This document shows, in pieces, positions 33,761 to 45,365 of a DNA stretch of 59,298 nucleotides. Under the pieces are notes generated by a model, which had not been told where the DNA came from, searched no databases, and was given only the letters and a program-made list of their open reading frames with translations. Numbering within the stretch: position 1 is the first letter of the stretch; the number at the start of each line of letters is the position of its first letter. The translations under genes and the position numbers were made by a program. The stretch comes from Hymenoscyphus infarciens (taxonomy: Eukaryota; Ascomycota; Leotiomycetes; Helotiales; Helotiaceae), in NCBI GenBank assembly GCA_001414345.1, contig LLCB01000342.1:1-59298 (forward strand), read 5' to 3'.

Positions 33761-36700
33761 GGTTTTAAAAAGAGTTTATAAAGAGGTAGACGCTAAAAGT
33801 AATAGTAATAGTACTAAAGAAGAATAGTAGATATTATAGATTAAAGAATATTTAAAAAGCTATTTATAAAGTAGTAATAGTAGTTATTATATTAAAGTTA
33901 AAGTTAAAGTTAAGATAGATAGTAAAGTTAATAAAGACTTATAATAGAGGCCTCTATTAAGACTTTATAATATAAGGAATTTCTTTATATAGTTATACTT
34001 TTATCTTTCTTTATATATTACTCTTTTAGAATTAGCTTAAGTTTATAAATCTTCTACTTTATTAGTTATATTCTAAACTTATAGACTTTTAAAAAGGTTA
34101 TAAATATCTTTAAAATACTCTCTATAAGCTTTATAGTTTACTCTACCTTTACTATTATCTTTATTATTACTTAGATTAAACTATAAAAACTCTAATTTAA
34201 AGTTATTAGATATAAATCTTATATCTTATACTAGATTTAATAAATAAATAAGTAAAATAATTAAAGAGAATCTAGATAAAATATTATAGTTTTAAAAGAT
34301 ATTTAAATATATTAGCTTTTAGTTTAATTATATATTAGAAATATAGATACTTATAAATACTTTTAAGATTATTTTTAAGATCTAAATTCTTAATCTTATT
34401 ATAGTAATTAATTAGAGATTTAGTTATAAAAACTTATTTAATAATATATATATATTAAAGATAAATCTCTTATTAAGTCTAGAATTAATATAAAGATATT
34501 AAGAGAGCCTAAAGTATATTAATTATTTAGTTTACTATATAATACTATTTAGAAATTAAGATATTAACCTCTTTTATAGCTCTTTTAAACTTTAATAATA
34601 TATTAATACTATATAGAATTATAATATTATCTATAAAGCTTATATAGTTAGTTATAAAAGATAATCGATTACTTAGATTTTCTTTATAAGAAATTTCTTA
34701 AGCTAGTCTTTCTCTATCTAGGACTAGTCTTAGAGTAAAGATAAAGGAATACTATAGATAAGACTCTATAAATAGCTTTAAAGAAGGCTTTAAAAAAGGC
34801 TTAAGAGATAGGTTAAGAGATAGCTCTAAAAAGGATTCTAAGAAAGATTTAAAAGAAAATAGATCTATAAAAGATAAAAAGAGCGACTTTAATAAGGTAT
34901 ATTCTATTAATAACTATAGAGAGGCTTCTAAAGTTAAAAAATAAGTACTTATTATAATTTTATACTACTATATCTTATAATTTAACTCTTCTTCTAAGGT
35001 TAAAGGGTTAAAGGTTTATAATAATATTAGAGGTATTTTATAACTCTTTAGTAATTTATTATATAATCTTTAAATAGTTTAACTTTTCTTAACTATTAGA
35101 GGTAGATAATAGAATAAGGCTTTTATATACTCTTATAATTTTTTAGTACCTTTTATATTTAAATAGTTATAAATATTATAAAGTTCTTAGATTCTTTAAG
35201 TAGTAAGCTTATAGTATTCTTATACTTCTATCTTAATTTAGTACTAAATCTAGGATTTCTAGTACTAGGTATAGTTAGCGCTTATAAGTCTTTAATCTTT
35301 ATAATTTTAGCTAGTTTTTCTTAACTCTTATACTACTAATTTTATTATATATTCTAGTAATTATCTAATAGTTTATTTTCTTAATAAATAGTATAGAATA
35401 ATCTTAGCTAGAAAACGTTTTATATTCTTTAGAACTTATTTCTTAATATCTACTTCTCTAAGTAGTTAAAGTTTATTAAATATCGCTTAATAGGCTTCCT
35501 TATAAGCTAGAATTCGATTTAAATAAGTAAATAGTCTCTTATCTTATACTTTTAACTTAGTATCCTTCTTCTAAGTAAACTAGTTTTCTTAGATATACTA
35601 ATACTTATATAATTTAGACTATATATAGTTTTTATCTCTTATAAATTCGTACTTCTTAAGATAAGTATAAGTATTATTAATAGTAGCTTTATATTTATTA
35701 ATTAGTAATTAAGTTCTCTTATATCTTTTATTTAAAGTTAAACTAAGCTCTTCCTACTAAATAAGCCTATAGTGCTTTATTTAAGTATTTAATAGTACCT
35801 CTCTTAAAAGAGTAGAACTTCTATAGTATATAGAGACTAAGTAGCTTTTTAATAACTAGTCTCTTTTAACTCCTTCTCTATTACTTAAACTAAGAAACTT
35901 AGTTTACTATAGTCTTTATTATAGTTAATAATCTAAGGTATAAGTATATTAGTAAAATATATTTATAGTATATATTATCCTTACTATAAGTTATTAATAG
36001 TGTTTTTCTAAATATAGAGTAAACTTATATATAATATTATATTAAAATATAATATATATATAAGCTAGAAGTTACTTAAAGATAGATTAAAAAAGATAGG
36101 TTATAACTTTAAATATTTCTCTATAATATAGATTAATAATATAGAGCGTTATACTATACTAGTAAACTATATTTATTAAGCTAGTCTAATCTAAGCCTTT
36201 AAACTTATCTCTACTCTTTATTTCTATTATAATAGCTAGAAAATAATAGAAGTATTCTTCTTTAAGTAAGTTAGTACTTAACCCCTTTTCCTCTTTAAGA
36301 GTATTAATAATAGTCTAAGAAGCCTAATTAATATTATCTATAGTTAAGTCTTAGACTAGGTCTTAAACTAGGTCTTAAACTTAGTTTTTACTAGCTTCTT
36401 TAATAAAATCTTAGATAAAAAATTTACTACTACTTTAAGAAGGTTATTTATATAGAGGATATATCTATCCTTTTTTATACTTTTACTAGAAGTTACTATC
36501 TTATTCTTAATTATATAGTATATAGCGTCTATTATTCTTATTATCTTAGAAGAAATAAGTAAGGTAGATATAACTAAGAGAAAGGGATATAGTCTATTTA
36601 TAGTCTTATTTAAGAAGATTTACCTTTATATTAAACAATTCCTAATACTAGTCTTCTACTAGTAACTAATTATAGTATATATATTCTTAAATCTTTTTAA

Positions 36701-37273
36701 GATCTAGTATATATTAATAAGTTAGGTAAATTAATAACGTTCTTAATCCTATTACCTAGGAATACTAAGAAAGCTTTCTTATTATAGAAATTTTATAAAA
36801 AAGTTCTATTAGATATATATTAAAGCTTAATTTTAAGGAATTTACTTCTATTAGAAAGAAACTAGCCTTAAGTATTATATATATAAGAGCTTATAAGTAT
36901 TTATAATAGGTTAATTCTACCTCTTTTATATAAGCTAAATAGTATTAGAATAAATTTTAGAATAGAAAGTAGTTATTATATAACCTACTAAGAGAATAAT
37001 AAGTAACTTTCAAAATAGAGATAGTATACTAACGTAGCTATTAATATTAAAACTCCTTATTAAAAGATACCTAACCTAGAATAGGAATTATACTACTCTA
37101 ATTAGATTTTTAAGCTTTATAATTAGCTTAGTTTATTTATAATCTTTTATTTCTCTTATTAATAAATTTATCTTTAGAATCCGTCTTCTAATAATTATTA
37201 GAATTATAACTAAGTCTCCTTCTACTATTAGTACTTCTACTACTCTTATTCTCTCTATTATTTATATAATATC

Positions 37274-37769
37274 TATAATAACACGAAATACACACAACTA
37301 TAGTAGAGGTATATAGAAGTGCGTATAGTAGAATAACGTATATAGATACTAGGCTCTAATATAGAAGAAAACAATAACTGTCCCTCTACTATACCAAACA
37401 TAAACGTCTATATATAAGAAGATTAGAAGCTTCTAAGTTCTAATAATAATAATAACCGAGCTCTATCTAATATAGCTAATACTAAACAATAAGAGCTAAA
37501 AAGCTAAATATATAACCTCTAATTCTTCGAAAAGCTAAACATATAATATCTAAACCTTAATCTCTTCTATATATAAATATCGGATATTAATACCTTTAGC
37601 ACTTCGCTTATATAAGTATTAGTTATTTATAATCTCGGCTCTAGGAGTATTAGAGGTATTAGCACTACTTAAGAGTATTAGCAGTTTTATAAATATTAAC
37701 AATTCAGAGTAGTACTATTATATAATAATCTAGCTATTATATAATAATCTAGGATAGTATACTATTATA
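37274..37769 (-). repeat. 3' LTR of the minus-strand gypsy element
   Basis: Aligns along its entire length with 44,870-45,365 and, inverted, with 49,326-49,770. It contains an AATAATAATAATAACCGAGCTC-like core, and a duplicated TATATAATAATCTAG motif at its end. It is more heavily converted to TA than the 5' LTR in its last 140 bases. Confidence 0.9.
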
Positions 37770-37782
37770 TCTCTCCTCCTTT
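37770..37782 (-). other. Polypurine tract of the gypsy element
   Basis: Minus-strand AAAGGAGGAGAGA immediately next to the 3' LTR, the expected plus-strand primer position. The plus-strand relative has AAAGGAGAGGGGA at 49,313-49,325 in the equivalent place. Confidence 0.75.
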
Positions 37783-38357
37783 AAAAAGACTCGTCCTAAG
37801 TCTTCTATTAATAATCAGTATAGTATTAGGTCGATTAAAGTATTATTTATCTTTTTATTATAAAGAATATAACTTATCTTACTATTATAGTATCTAGTAG
37901 TTAAGGTAGGGTTAGTAGCTAGTAGTATTATTATTTAAGAGCTAATCGCTCTTTATTTACTACTATATACTATATAATAATAGGATATAAATAGAAGAGA
38001 AGCTAATAATTAGCTAGTAGGTAGAAAGTAGTATACTACTATAAAGTTATTATGTTCTTACTATTATTATATATTATAATAGTAATTATTAAGTAATAAA
38101 CAATAATTATAAAGTAATAGCTATTATTAAAAGTAGTATATTAGTAAGCGACTTTTTCTTAATTCTAACTTCTCTTCTTTTCTTTTTATCTAAATAATAT
38201 AAATAGTAAGAATATCTTCTAATTAGGTATATTCTTATATACTAACTTATCTCCTAAAACATATATATATATTATATATATATATATAAAAGTAAGTTCT
38301 TCTCTTCTTAATTAGACCTAATTTAAAGCTAATCCGATATAGTAAAATGCCTCTTCT

Positions 38358-39040
38358 ATGTCCTCCTAGTACGCTTTTAGCTACCTACCGAGTCTACTAC
38401 GTTTAGTATCTTCGAGTAAAATCTTAGAACAGAGATTATATATACGCTTTTAAGAAGCTAAAGTTAAAGAAGTATAAGTACTACGTAGAGTAGAATACTA
38501 TATATATCCTAGTAAGTTTAATCTTAAATATATACTAAATCTATTCTAACTTAAGTAGTTATTGTAGTTTATTAAGAAGGAGTTTAATAAGCTTATAGGT
38601 AAGGAGGAGAAGGAGGAGGTTAAGAAGGCTACTAAGGCCTTAGATAAGGTGTTAGTCGTTACTAGTATAAAGGCACTAAAGAATAGTTTAAAGGTATAGT
38701 TCGCTCTCTTAGAGGAGACTCGAGCGCTTCGCGCTAAGGTTACTATAAGTACCCCTTACTTATTAGAGCGGTTTCGGTTACTAACATTTAACAGTCCTTA
38801 CGTCGTACTATAGAGAGTAAGACCTCTATCTAAACCTAGGTTCGAGTCCTCTTTAAAGCCTACTTAAAGAGTTTATAGGTATCCTCTCTAAAGCCGGTTA
38901 TAAGAGGTCGTCGAGGTAAGAAGCGTCCTTATAAGAAGGAGGTAGTAGAGGAAGAGCCGATTTAGGCTCCTTATACTTAAGAGAGTAAAGAGGAGGATAA
39001 TAAGTTAGAGGAAGGAGAGGCTATAGTCTAGAGAGGGTTA
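38358..39040 (+). pseudogene. Antisense extra ORF between gypsy pol and 3' LTR
   Basis: On the strand opposite to gag-pol, a frame starts at an ATG (38,358) and stays in one phase to about 38,820. It is interrupted only by TAG/TAA at sites compatible with RIP. It encodes a Lys/Glu-rich helical middle (near 38,570-38,660) and the motif LLEETRALRAKVTIS. The product of a neighbouring phase (about 38,890-39,040) is basic then acidic (GRRGKKRPYKKEVVEEEP), suggesting a frameshift or splice near 38,850. The block is visibly richer in G+C than its surroundings. A homologous copy occurs at about 48,060-48,780 in the inverted relative, so it belongs to the element. No known domain recognised. Confidence 0.55.
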
Positions 39041-39399
39041 GTAGGCTCTATTTTAATAGTAACTTAGTCTTAGTTCTTTACTTTATTAATTTCGAACATT
39101 CCTACTAGTTAGTATTTTATCTTAGGTTTTTATTATAAGTTCCTTATTAAAGGTAACTAGAATTAGAGGGTATTAATATTATAAATTAACTCTTTTACCT
39201 AATTCTTATCTAATTCTTATATATTAAGCTATTTAGAGAGGTGTTAAGATAGTTCTAGCTCTTCTAGATATTTAGTATAAAAGTCTCTTAAACGATATAG
39301 TAAACTCTAAAAATTATCTATAAGATACTAAGTAAGATCTAAATTATATCTAACCTATTTTACCTAGTACTATAGCTATCTTCTAAAAAGTCTACTACT

Positions 39400-42300
39400 A
39401 AGTATTTCTTATACCTTCTATTCTTATATACCTTTAATAATATCTAGTAGAAGCTTTAAAGCCTCTTATCCTAGTAAGGAGGTATTTAGATCCTTTAAAA
39501 GTATATTAGAAGCGAAAATATTATAAATTAATAAGCTTTTAAGAAGTTTTAGCTTATAAGAGTATTCTATACTTTCTAATATTTTAAAAGGTCTTATCTA
39601 CTATTTAATAAGCTTTTAGCTAAGACGATTTATCTTAAGATTCTTAGTAGATAAGTAGACTTTATCTCTAATATTCTAGTTAATAGCTCTTCGGTATTAG
39701 TTTATACTATCCTCTATCTTTTTCTAAACCTTACCTATATTATCTTTAGCTATCCTCTAAGTAGAGTATATATATTAGACTACTTTTACTACTTTATTAT
39801 AGTTAAGTCGTTTCTAAAGAATAGAAGTCTCTAGTATATTCTAGTCCTACGAAGTCTTTAGGTTAAGTCTAAACTTAAGCTAATAAAGGGTTATATTAAT
39901 AGATAAGTATAAAAGTATTATTTATACTCTATCTATTAGAGGGATTAATTTACTCTAGTTATCTTAATAATAGGTTATAAAGGGCCTTAGTCTCTAATTA
40001 ATATATTAGTTTATTATCTCTATCTATTTATCTATCTATTTATAGTAGGTAGTACTAAGCTTAAGCTTAATACTAATTATTTAATAAAATTTAGTTTAAA
40101 ATAATAATATAAATTAAAGTCTTTAATTAAACGTAATTAATTTAAAGTAGTAGCTAAAATAGTAAATCTATTAAATAAAGAGTTTAACTAGTCTTTTAAC
40201 ATCTATAGTCGAGTAATAGAGTATTAATACTAAATCCTTTCTAAGTTGGTTAATAAATACTAATATAGTATTAAATCTGTGTTTATTTTTTAAAAATAAT
40301 TTAAAGTTTATATATAAATATTATATAAGATAGTTAAGTATAAGTAAGAGGTAAAGAAAGCCTTATTACTTAGTTTATTAAGAATAGGAGTATTTATAAG
40401 CTTAATAATTCCTTATATACCTTCTATAGTTTAAAAACATTCTAGCTTAGTAGTAGTATTATATTAATAACTAGTATATCTTTTTTATACTTAAGTAAGT
40501 ATTAGATACTTAGTTATAGACTTCTTAGATTAGTTTTATATAGAGTTTAGTATTCTTTTAAATATAAAGTTGATCTTTAAAGAGTAGTAAATTATCTAAT
40601 AAGAGGTAGTATCTATTTAGAAGTTAATAACGTTCTTTCTAAAAGAAGTATAAGTTATCTTCTTTTAACTTCTAAATCGTATTTAAACTTATTTCTAGAA
40701 TATTGTCTAACTAAATTATATTAAGAGAGGTAGACTATTCTTATAAAAAGGTTTAAGTAAGTTTAGTATTAATTTAGAGGTCTAAACAATTTAGTACTAA
40801 GAGAGTATATAAGTAACTATCTACTTTAGCTTAATTATAGGTTTTTAAGTCTTACTTATATTAGGTTAATATATCTACTTTTTAATTACTCTTCTTAGAC
40901 GTAAATTAGATCTAGAAGTTAAAGTCTAATAGAAACTCTATCTATTAGACTTACTTAGCTATAAGTAGCTTAGTTATTATAAAGTATTCTAATAATCTAT
41001 AATTTAAATATATGTTAATATACTTTTAATATAATATAAGTTTAAGATGTTATTTCTTAAAAGCTTCTATAATAGTAGATAGCTCTTTATTATAGATCTC
41101 CTAGTTTAATTTATAGCTAACTAAGACGTATAAGTAGAACCTAATAGAGTACTAAAAGCTATTATGTTATTATAAGAATATACTTGTTATTACTTCTTCT
41201 AAGAAGTCTATTTCTACCTTTATATTATAATTAAGGTTAAAGTAGTATAAGGTTTATATAGTAAGTAGCTGAGTCCTTAGTACTTTAAAGGCTTTATTAT
41301 ATTTAAGTATTTATAGAAATAGCTTTATAGAGTGTATTATTATAGTTAGAGGTTTAGTAATTTTAATATAACTTTTAATAAATTATCTATAAAATCTTAT
41401 AAACTCTAGGTAAGACTTTATACTTATTATAGTATTAGGTTAGACCTAGTTTTATAAAAGCTCTACTTTTTCTAGATTAACTTCAAGTCCTTTTATAGTT
41501 AAGATAAATCTTAAGTATTTAACTTTAATAATACTAAATTCGCTTTTCTTAATATCTATCTAAAGTCTTATTTCTTAGAGCCGATTTAGAACCTTTCTAA
41601 CCTATTTCTTATATTCTTTAATAGTATTTAAATAAATTAAAATATTATTTAAGTAAGTAATATAAAAGTTATCTAGATAATCGATTAAGACGTTATTTAT
41701 ATAACGTTAATAAGTAGTAGGGCTGTTATAGAGTCTAAAAGGGAGGACCTTATATTTATATATACTATACCTAGTTCTAAACGTAGTTATCTCTTCTAAG
41801 TTAGAGTCTATTTAGATATAATAGAAAGCTTATCTAATATTTAATTTAGTAAAGATTTTAGCTATTCTTATCTTAGAAAGGAGCTTATTAATATAAGGGA
41901 TTAAGTAGGGATTGTTTTAGGTTAGAGTATTTAGCTTCTTATAATTAATATAGAACTGTAACTTATTACTATTAGCCTTTTTAATAAAGAGTATAAGAGA
42001 GGCGAAAGAGCTATTACTATTAATAATAAACCTTTTATCTAGGTTCTTTATAAGATACTCTTTTATAGTCTTAAGCTCTATAGTTAACTATTAATATAGA
42101 GGTAAAAAGGAGTTAAGAAGTAGCTTATTTAAAGTAATCTTATAATTATATTTGTAGTAAAGAGGAAGCTTATTAAAAGCTACTTTTAAGAACACGTCTT
42201 TATAGAATAAGTAATACTTTAAGAGTCGAGCCTATATTAGAGCTCTTATCTTATTATCGTCTTAGAGAGAGGCTAATCTCTTATTAATAACCTAATCTAG

Positions 42301-43150
42301 CTTATAAAGGCTTATTATATAAAATTCTAAATTAGGCTATTTTATATTATAATATATTATATTAGTGTTTATTTTATAGATAAAGGAGTATAAGGTCTAG
42401 CCTTTTAAGGCTATACTAGTAGTTTATAGAGGCTTTAGACTAAAGTTAGATATTAAAATTTTAAGAGATATTATTATAAATAAAAGTAATAACTTAGCTA
42501 TATATATAAGTCTACCTTTTTTATATCTTTCTTATTACTAGATAGTATATTCTCTTTAGTTTATATCTAACTAGTAATTTAAAAAAGGTTTCTAGTTCTA
42601 GCTAAAAAGAGAAAGTAAAATTTCCTTACTATAGTAGAGAGTTAGAGGGTATTTAGCTAGCTAAGTAATCTAGTTTTTTAAGAAGTTAAGAAGAACTTTA
42701 AAATAGTTTAACTACTTATTATTAATAATTAAGTCTTATTATTTAAAGTCTAGAATAATAAAGGGGTAGTTATAGATATAACGTTTATCTATATTTAAAT
42801 ATAGTTATATAAACTAATTTACCTAGCTTTTAGTACTATTATTATATCTATAAATAGATACTAAATAAGATAGTTTCTAGATCTTTATACTTATTACTTT
42901 TAATAATTATAAAGCTAGAGGTTAATTTAAAAATAGGTACCTATTTACTCCTATATCTACTAAAGCTTATATTTTAATACTATATCTCTATATACTAAGA
43001 GTAGTATTTATAAGGAATTATTTTCCTCTTATAAGCTTAGAAAGGTTAAGTCTAGATAGATTATATTTATATAGGCCTAGGAAGGTATTTTTACCTAGGC
43101 CTCTTCGTTTTCCTTCTAACTTAGGTTAGAGTTAGAGTACTCTTTAAGTA
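39400..43150 (-). pseudogene. RIPped gypsy pol (RT, RNase H, integrase)
   Basis: Minus-strand translation around 41,350-41,760 gives the Ty3/gypsy reverse transcriptase palm: a LPFRLYNSP motif (from a PFGL.NAP type), then YLNN where the catalytic YxDD should be (codons at 41,644-41,649), followed by KKSEF and V.YLRFI. The two catalytic aspartates have become asparagine by G-to-A changes, so the enzyme is dead irrespective of the many stop codons. RNase H and integrase follow towards lower coordinates, read less clearly. The end of integrase passes into the region shared with 47,745-48,060. Confidence 0.8.
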
Positions 43151-43208
43151 GTTATTCTTTCTTAGGTTAATTATCCTTCTTTATCTTATTAATACTAGGT
43201 AGATTAAG

Positions 43209-43250
43209 ATAGTCGAGCTTAATATACCTAGGTTTCCTATAATTATAGTA
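43209..43250 (-). other. Gag zinc knuckle with all four ligands replaced by Tyr
   Basis: The minus strand encodes a 14-residue CX2CX4HX4C knuckle by spacing and context (YYNYRKPRYIKLDY). Every one of the four ligand positions is now TAT or TAC. TGC/TGT (Cys) and CAT/CAC (His) all convert to TAY by CpA-to-TpA change on one or the other strand, exactly as RIP predicts. Confidence 0.75.
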
Positions 43251-44869
43251 CTTTATACTAGTAAGGAGTTAGTCTATAGATAAAGTCTTTAATCTTTTAC
43301 TAGTAGAAGGGGGTCTAGGAGATTAAGAAGTTTTTTAAGAAGTAGTATAAAGTCTATATAAGGGTAGTAAGGGTTTTATTAAGGAACTAGATAAGGTTTA
43401 GTTAGTATTAGGCTTTTAGTATAATAAGTTTATTATAATAGGTTTTTTAGTACTTATTATACTAGTTATATATAACTTAGTATTATAGTGTTATTCTTTA
43501 TTTATAAATAATAGGTCTCTTACTATCTTATTAAAGTCGGTATTCTAGTACCTCTTACTATTAACTAATTAGGTTTAGAGCTAAGACGTAAGTTTATCTT
43601 ATATATAGTAGAACTTATCTTACTTAGATACTTCTTTAAGTATTACTATACTTAAAAAGCGACTTTTAAATTCTATAAAACTTTCTCTTATATAACCCTT
43701 CTATCTTATCTAAAGAGACTAAAAAGCGTTCTAGGTATTCTTCTTCTTATAACCTATTAGATAATAGGTATTAAGAAGCTCGATTATCTCTTTATAGTTT
43801 TTAAATACTATCTTACTTATATTAGACTTATATTAGAGCTCTAAGTAGTTCTAGGCGAGTTTTATTATTATCTCTTAAATAAGAGCTTTATAAGTTAAAG
43901 GTATCTAATAATAGTTAGCGTTTATATAGAGTCGATTACGTATTAATATTCTCTATTACTTATATATAGGTAAAACACTATTATCTAAAAGTTTAATTTT
44001 TTCTATAATCTTGCTTTTAATAGGTTAAAGGGCTTTTAGAGTACTTTTAAGTTATAAGTATAGAGTAGATTATAATAAGGGATAAATATTAAGAGTAAGG
44101 TCTTATCTATAATAATAGTTTAAAGAGGTAGAAGGAGGTATTTATATAGGTTAGATAAGACTTAGACTTTAGTTATTATTTAGTAGTTATTAACTAATTT
44201 ACTATACTAGGTTTAATAATTAAGTAATCTAATTATCTTACTCTAAAATTCTCTATTCTTTTTCTTAATCCTTAGCCTCTATAGCTTAGATTATACCTTA
44301 TATCTTGTCTATATTAGAGAAGTTCTATTAATCTCTCTAGCTTCTAGGCGCTAGGCCTTTACCTCGATTATTCTTAGGCTTCTTACTATTCTTAGAGGTA
44401 TAGTACTAAGTTAAGAACCTTTTAGTAGAGGCTTAACTTTATTCCTTAAGAGGTCGCTCTACGTTTAAGAGTAGAGCTTAGAAGAGACTAAGAGTCGCTC
44501 TAGATTCTAATATATTAAATGTTAAATTAGAGAGAGGAAGAGGGGTAGGATTAGATTTAAAAGCCTTCTAGATAACTATTATAAGTCGGCTTATTTACTA
44601 AATCTAGGGTTATTAGGACTCTTAAGAAATACTTAGTATATTCTAATCCTTTAATATATACTAAAACACGATTTATACTAGCTATCTATACAGATAATAA
44701 ACCCTACTATTACTAGCTATCTAGGTAGTCTCTAATTACCTAGCTATATAAGGATATCGTTATAATATTCTAAATCAAGTGTAAATCGACTTTTAAATAA
44801 GGAGTAGTAATAAGCTTAAAAAGAGATATTATTAAGGCTATTACTAGTAAAGAAGAGTTATTGTTTTTA

Positions 44870-45365
44870 TATAATAGTATAAAATATATATAACTATAGT
44901 AGAGGTATATAGGAGTATATATAGTAGAATAATATATATAGATATTAGGTACTAATATAGAAGAAAATAATAACTATCTCTCTACTATACTAAATATAAA
45001 CATCTATATATAAGAAGGTTAGAAGCTTCTAAGTTCTAATAATAATAATAACCGAGCTCTATCTAATATAGCTAATACTAAATAATAAGAGCTAAAAAGC
45101 TAAATATATAACCTCTAAACCTTTGGAAAGCTAAATATATAACATCTAACTCTTAATCCCTTCTATATATAAATGTTAGATATTAATACCTTTAGTACTT
45201 TGCTTATATAAGTATTAGTTATTCATAATCTTAGCCCTAGGGGTATCAGGGGTATCGGCACTGCTTAGGGGTATTAGCAGTTTCACGAATACCGACAATT
45301 CAGGATAGTGCTGTTATATGATAATCCAGCTGTTATATGATAATCCAGGATAGTATGCTATCACA
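44870..45365 (-). repeat. 5' LTR of the minus-strand gypsy element
   Basis: Same length (496 bp) as the left LTR. The first about 350 bases are fully TA-converted. The last about 140 bases (45,225-45,365) keep around 18 CA/TG dinucleotides, including two copies of CTGTTATATGATAATCCAG and the terminal TATCACA. Confidence 0.9.

Larger units (their letters stand above)
37274..45365 (-). mobile_element. Full-length RIPped Ty3/gypsy LTR retrotransposon
   Basis: Two direct 496-bp LTRs (37,274-37,769 and 44,870-45,365) bound an internal region whose coding relics run on the minus strand: Gag with zinc knuckle (about 43,200-44,860), reverse transcriptase (about 41,350-41,800), RNase H/integrase (about 39,400-41,000). 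This order (Gag-RT-RNaseH-IN) and RT sequence indicate Ty3/gypsy. A polypurine tract (minus AAAGGAGGAGAGA) abuts the left LTR, making it the 3' LTR. LTR ends were TG...CA, now mostly TA...TA. No matching 5-bp target duplication is seen (ATATC left, TCTTT right), consistent with rearrangement on the right side. An additional antisense ORF lies between pol and the 3' LTR. All coding parts are inactivated. Confidence 0.88.

Noticed and set aside
38839..38849. tRNA B-box-like GGTTCGAGTCC
   Set aside because: No A box or cloverleaf around it; it lies in the coding part of the gypsy antisense ORF.
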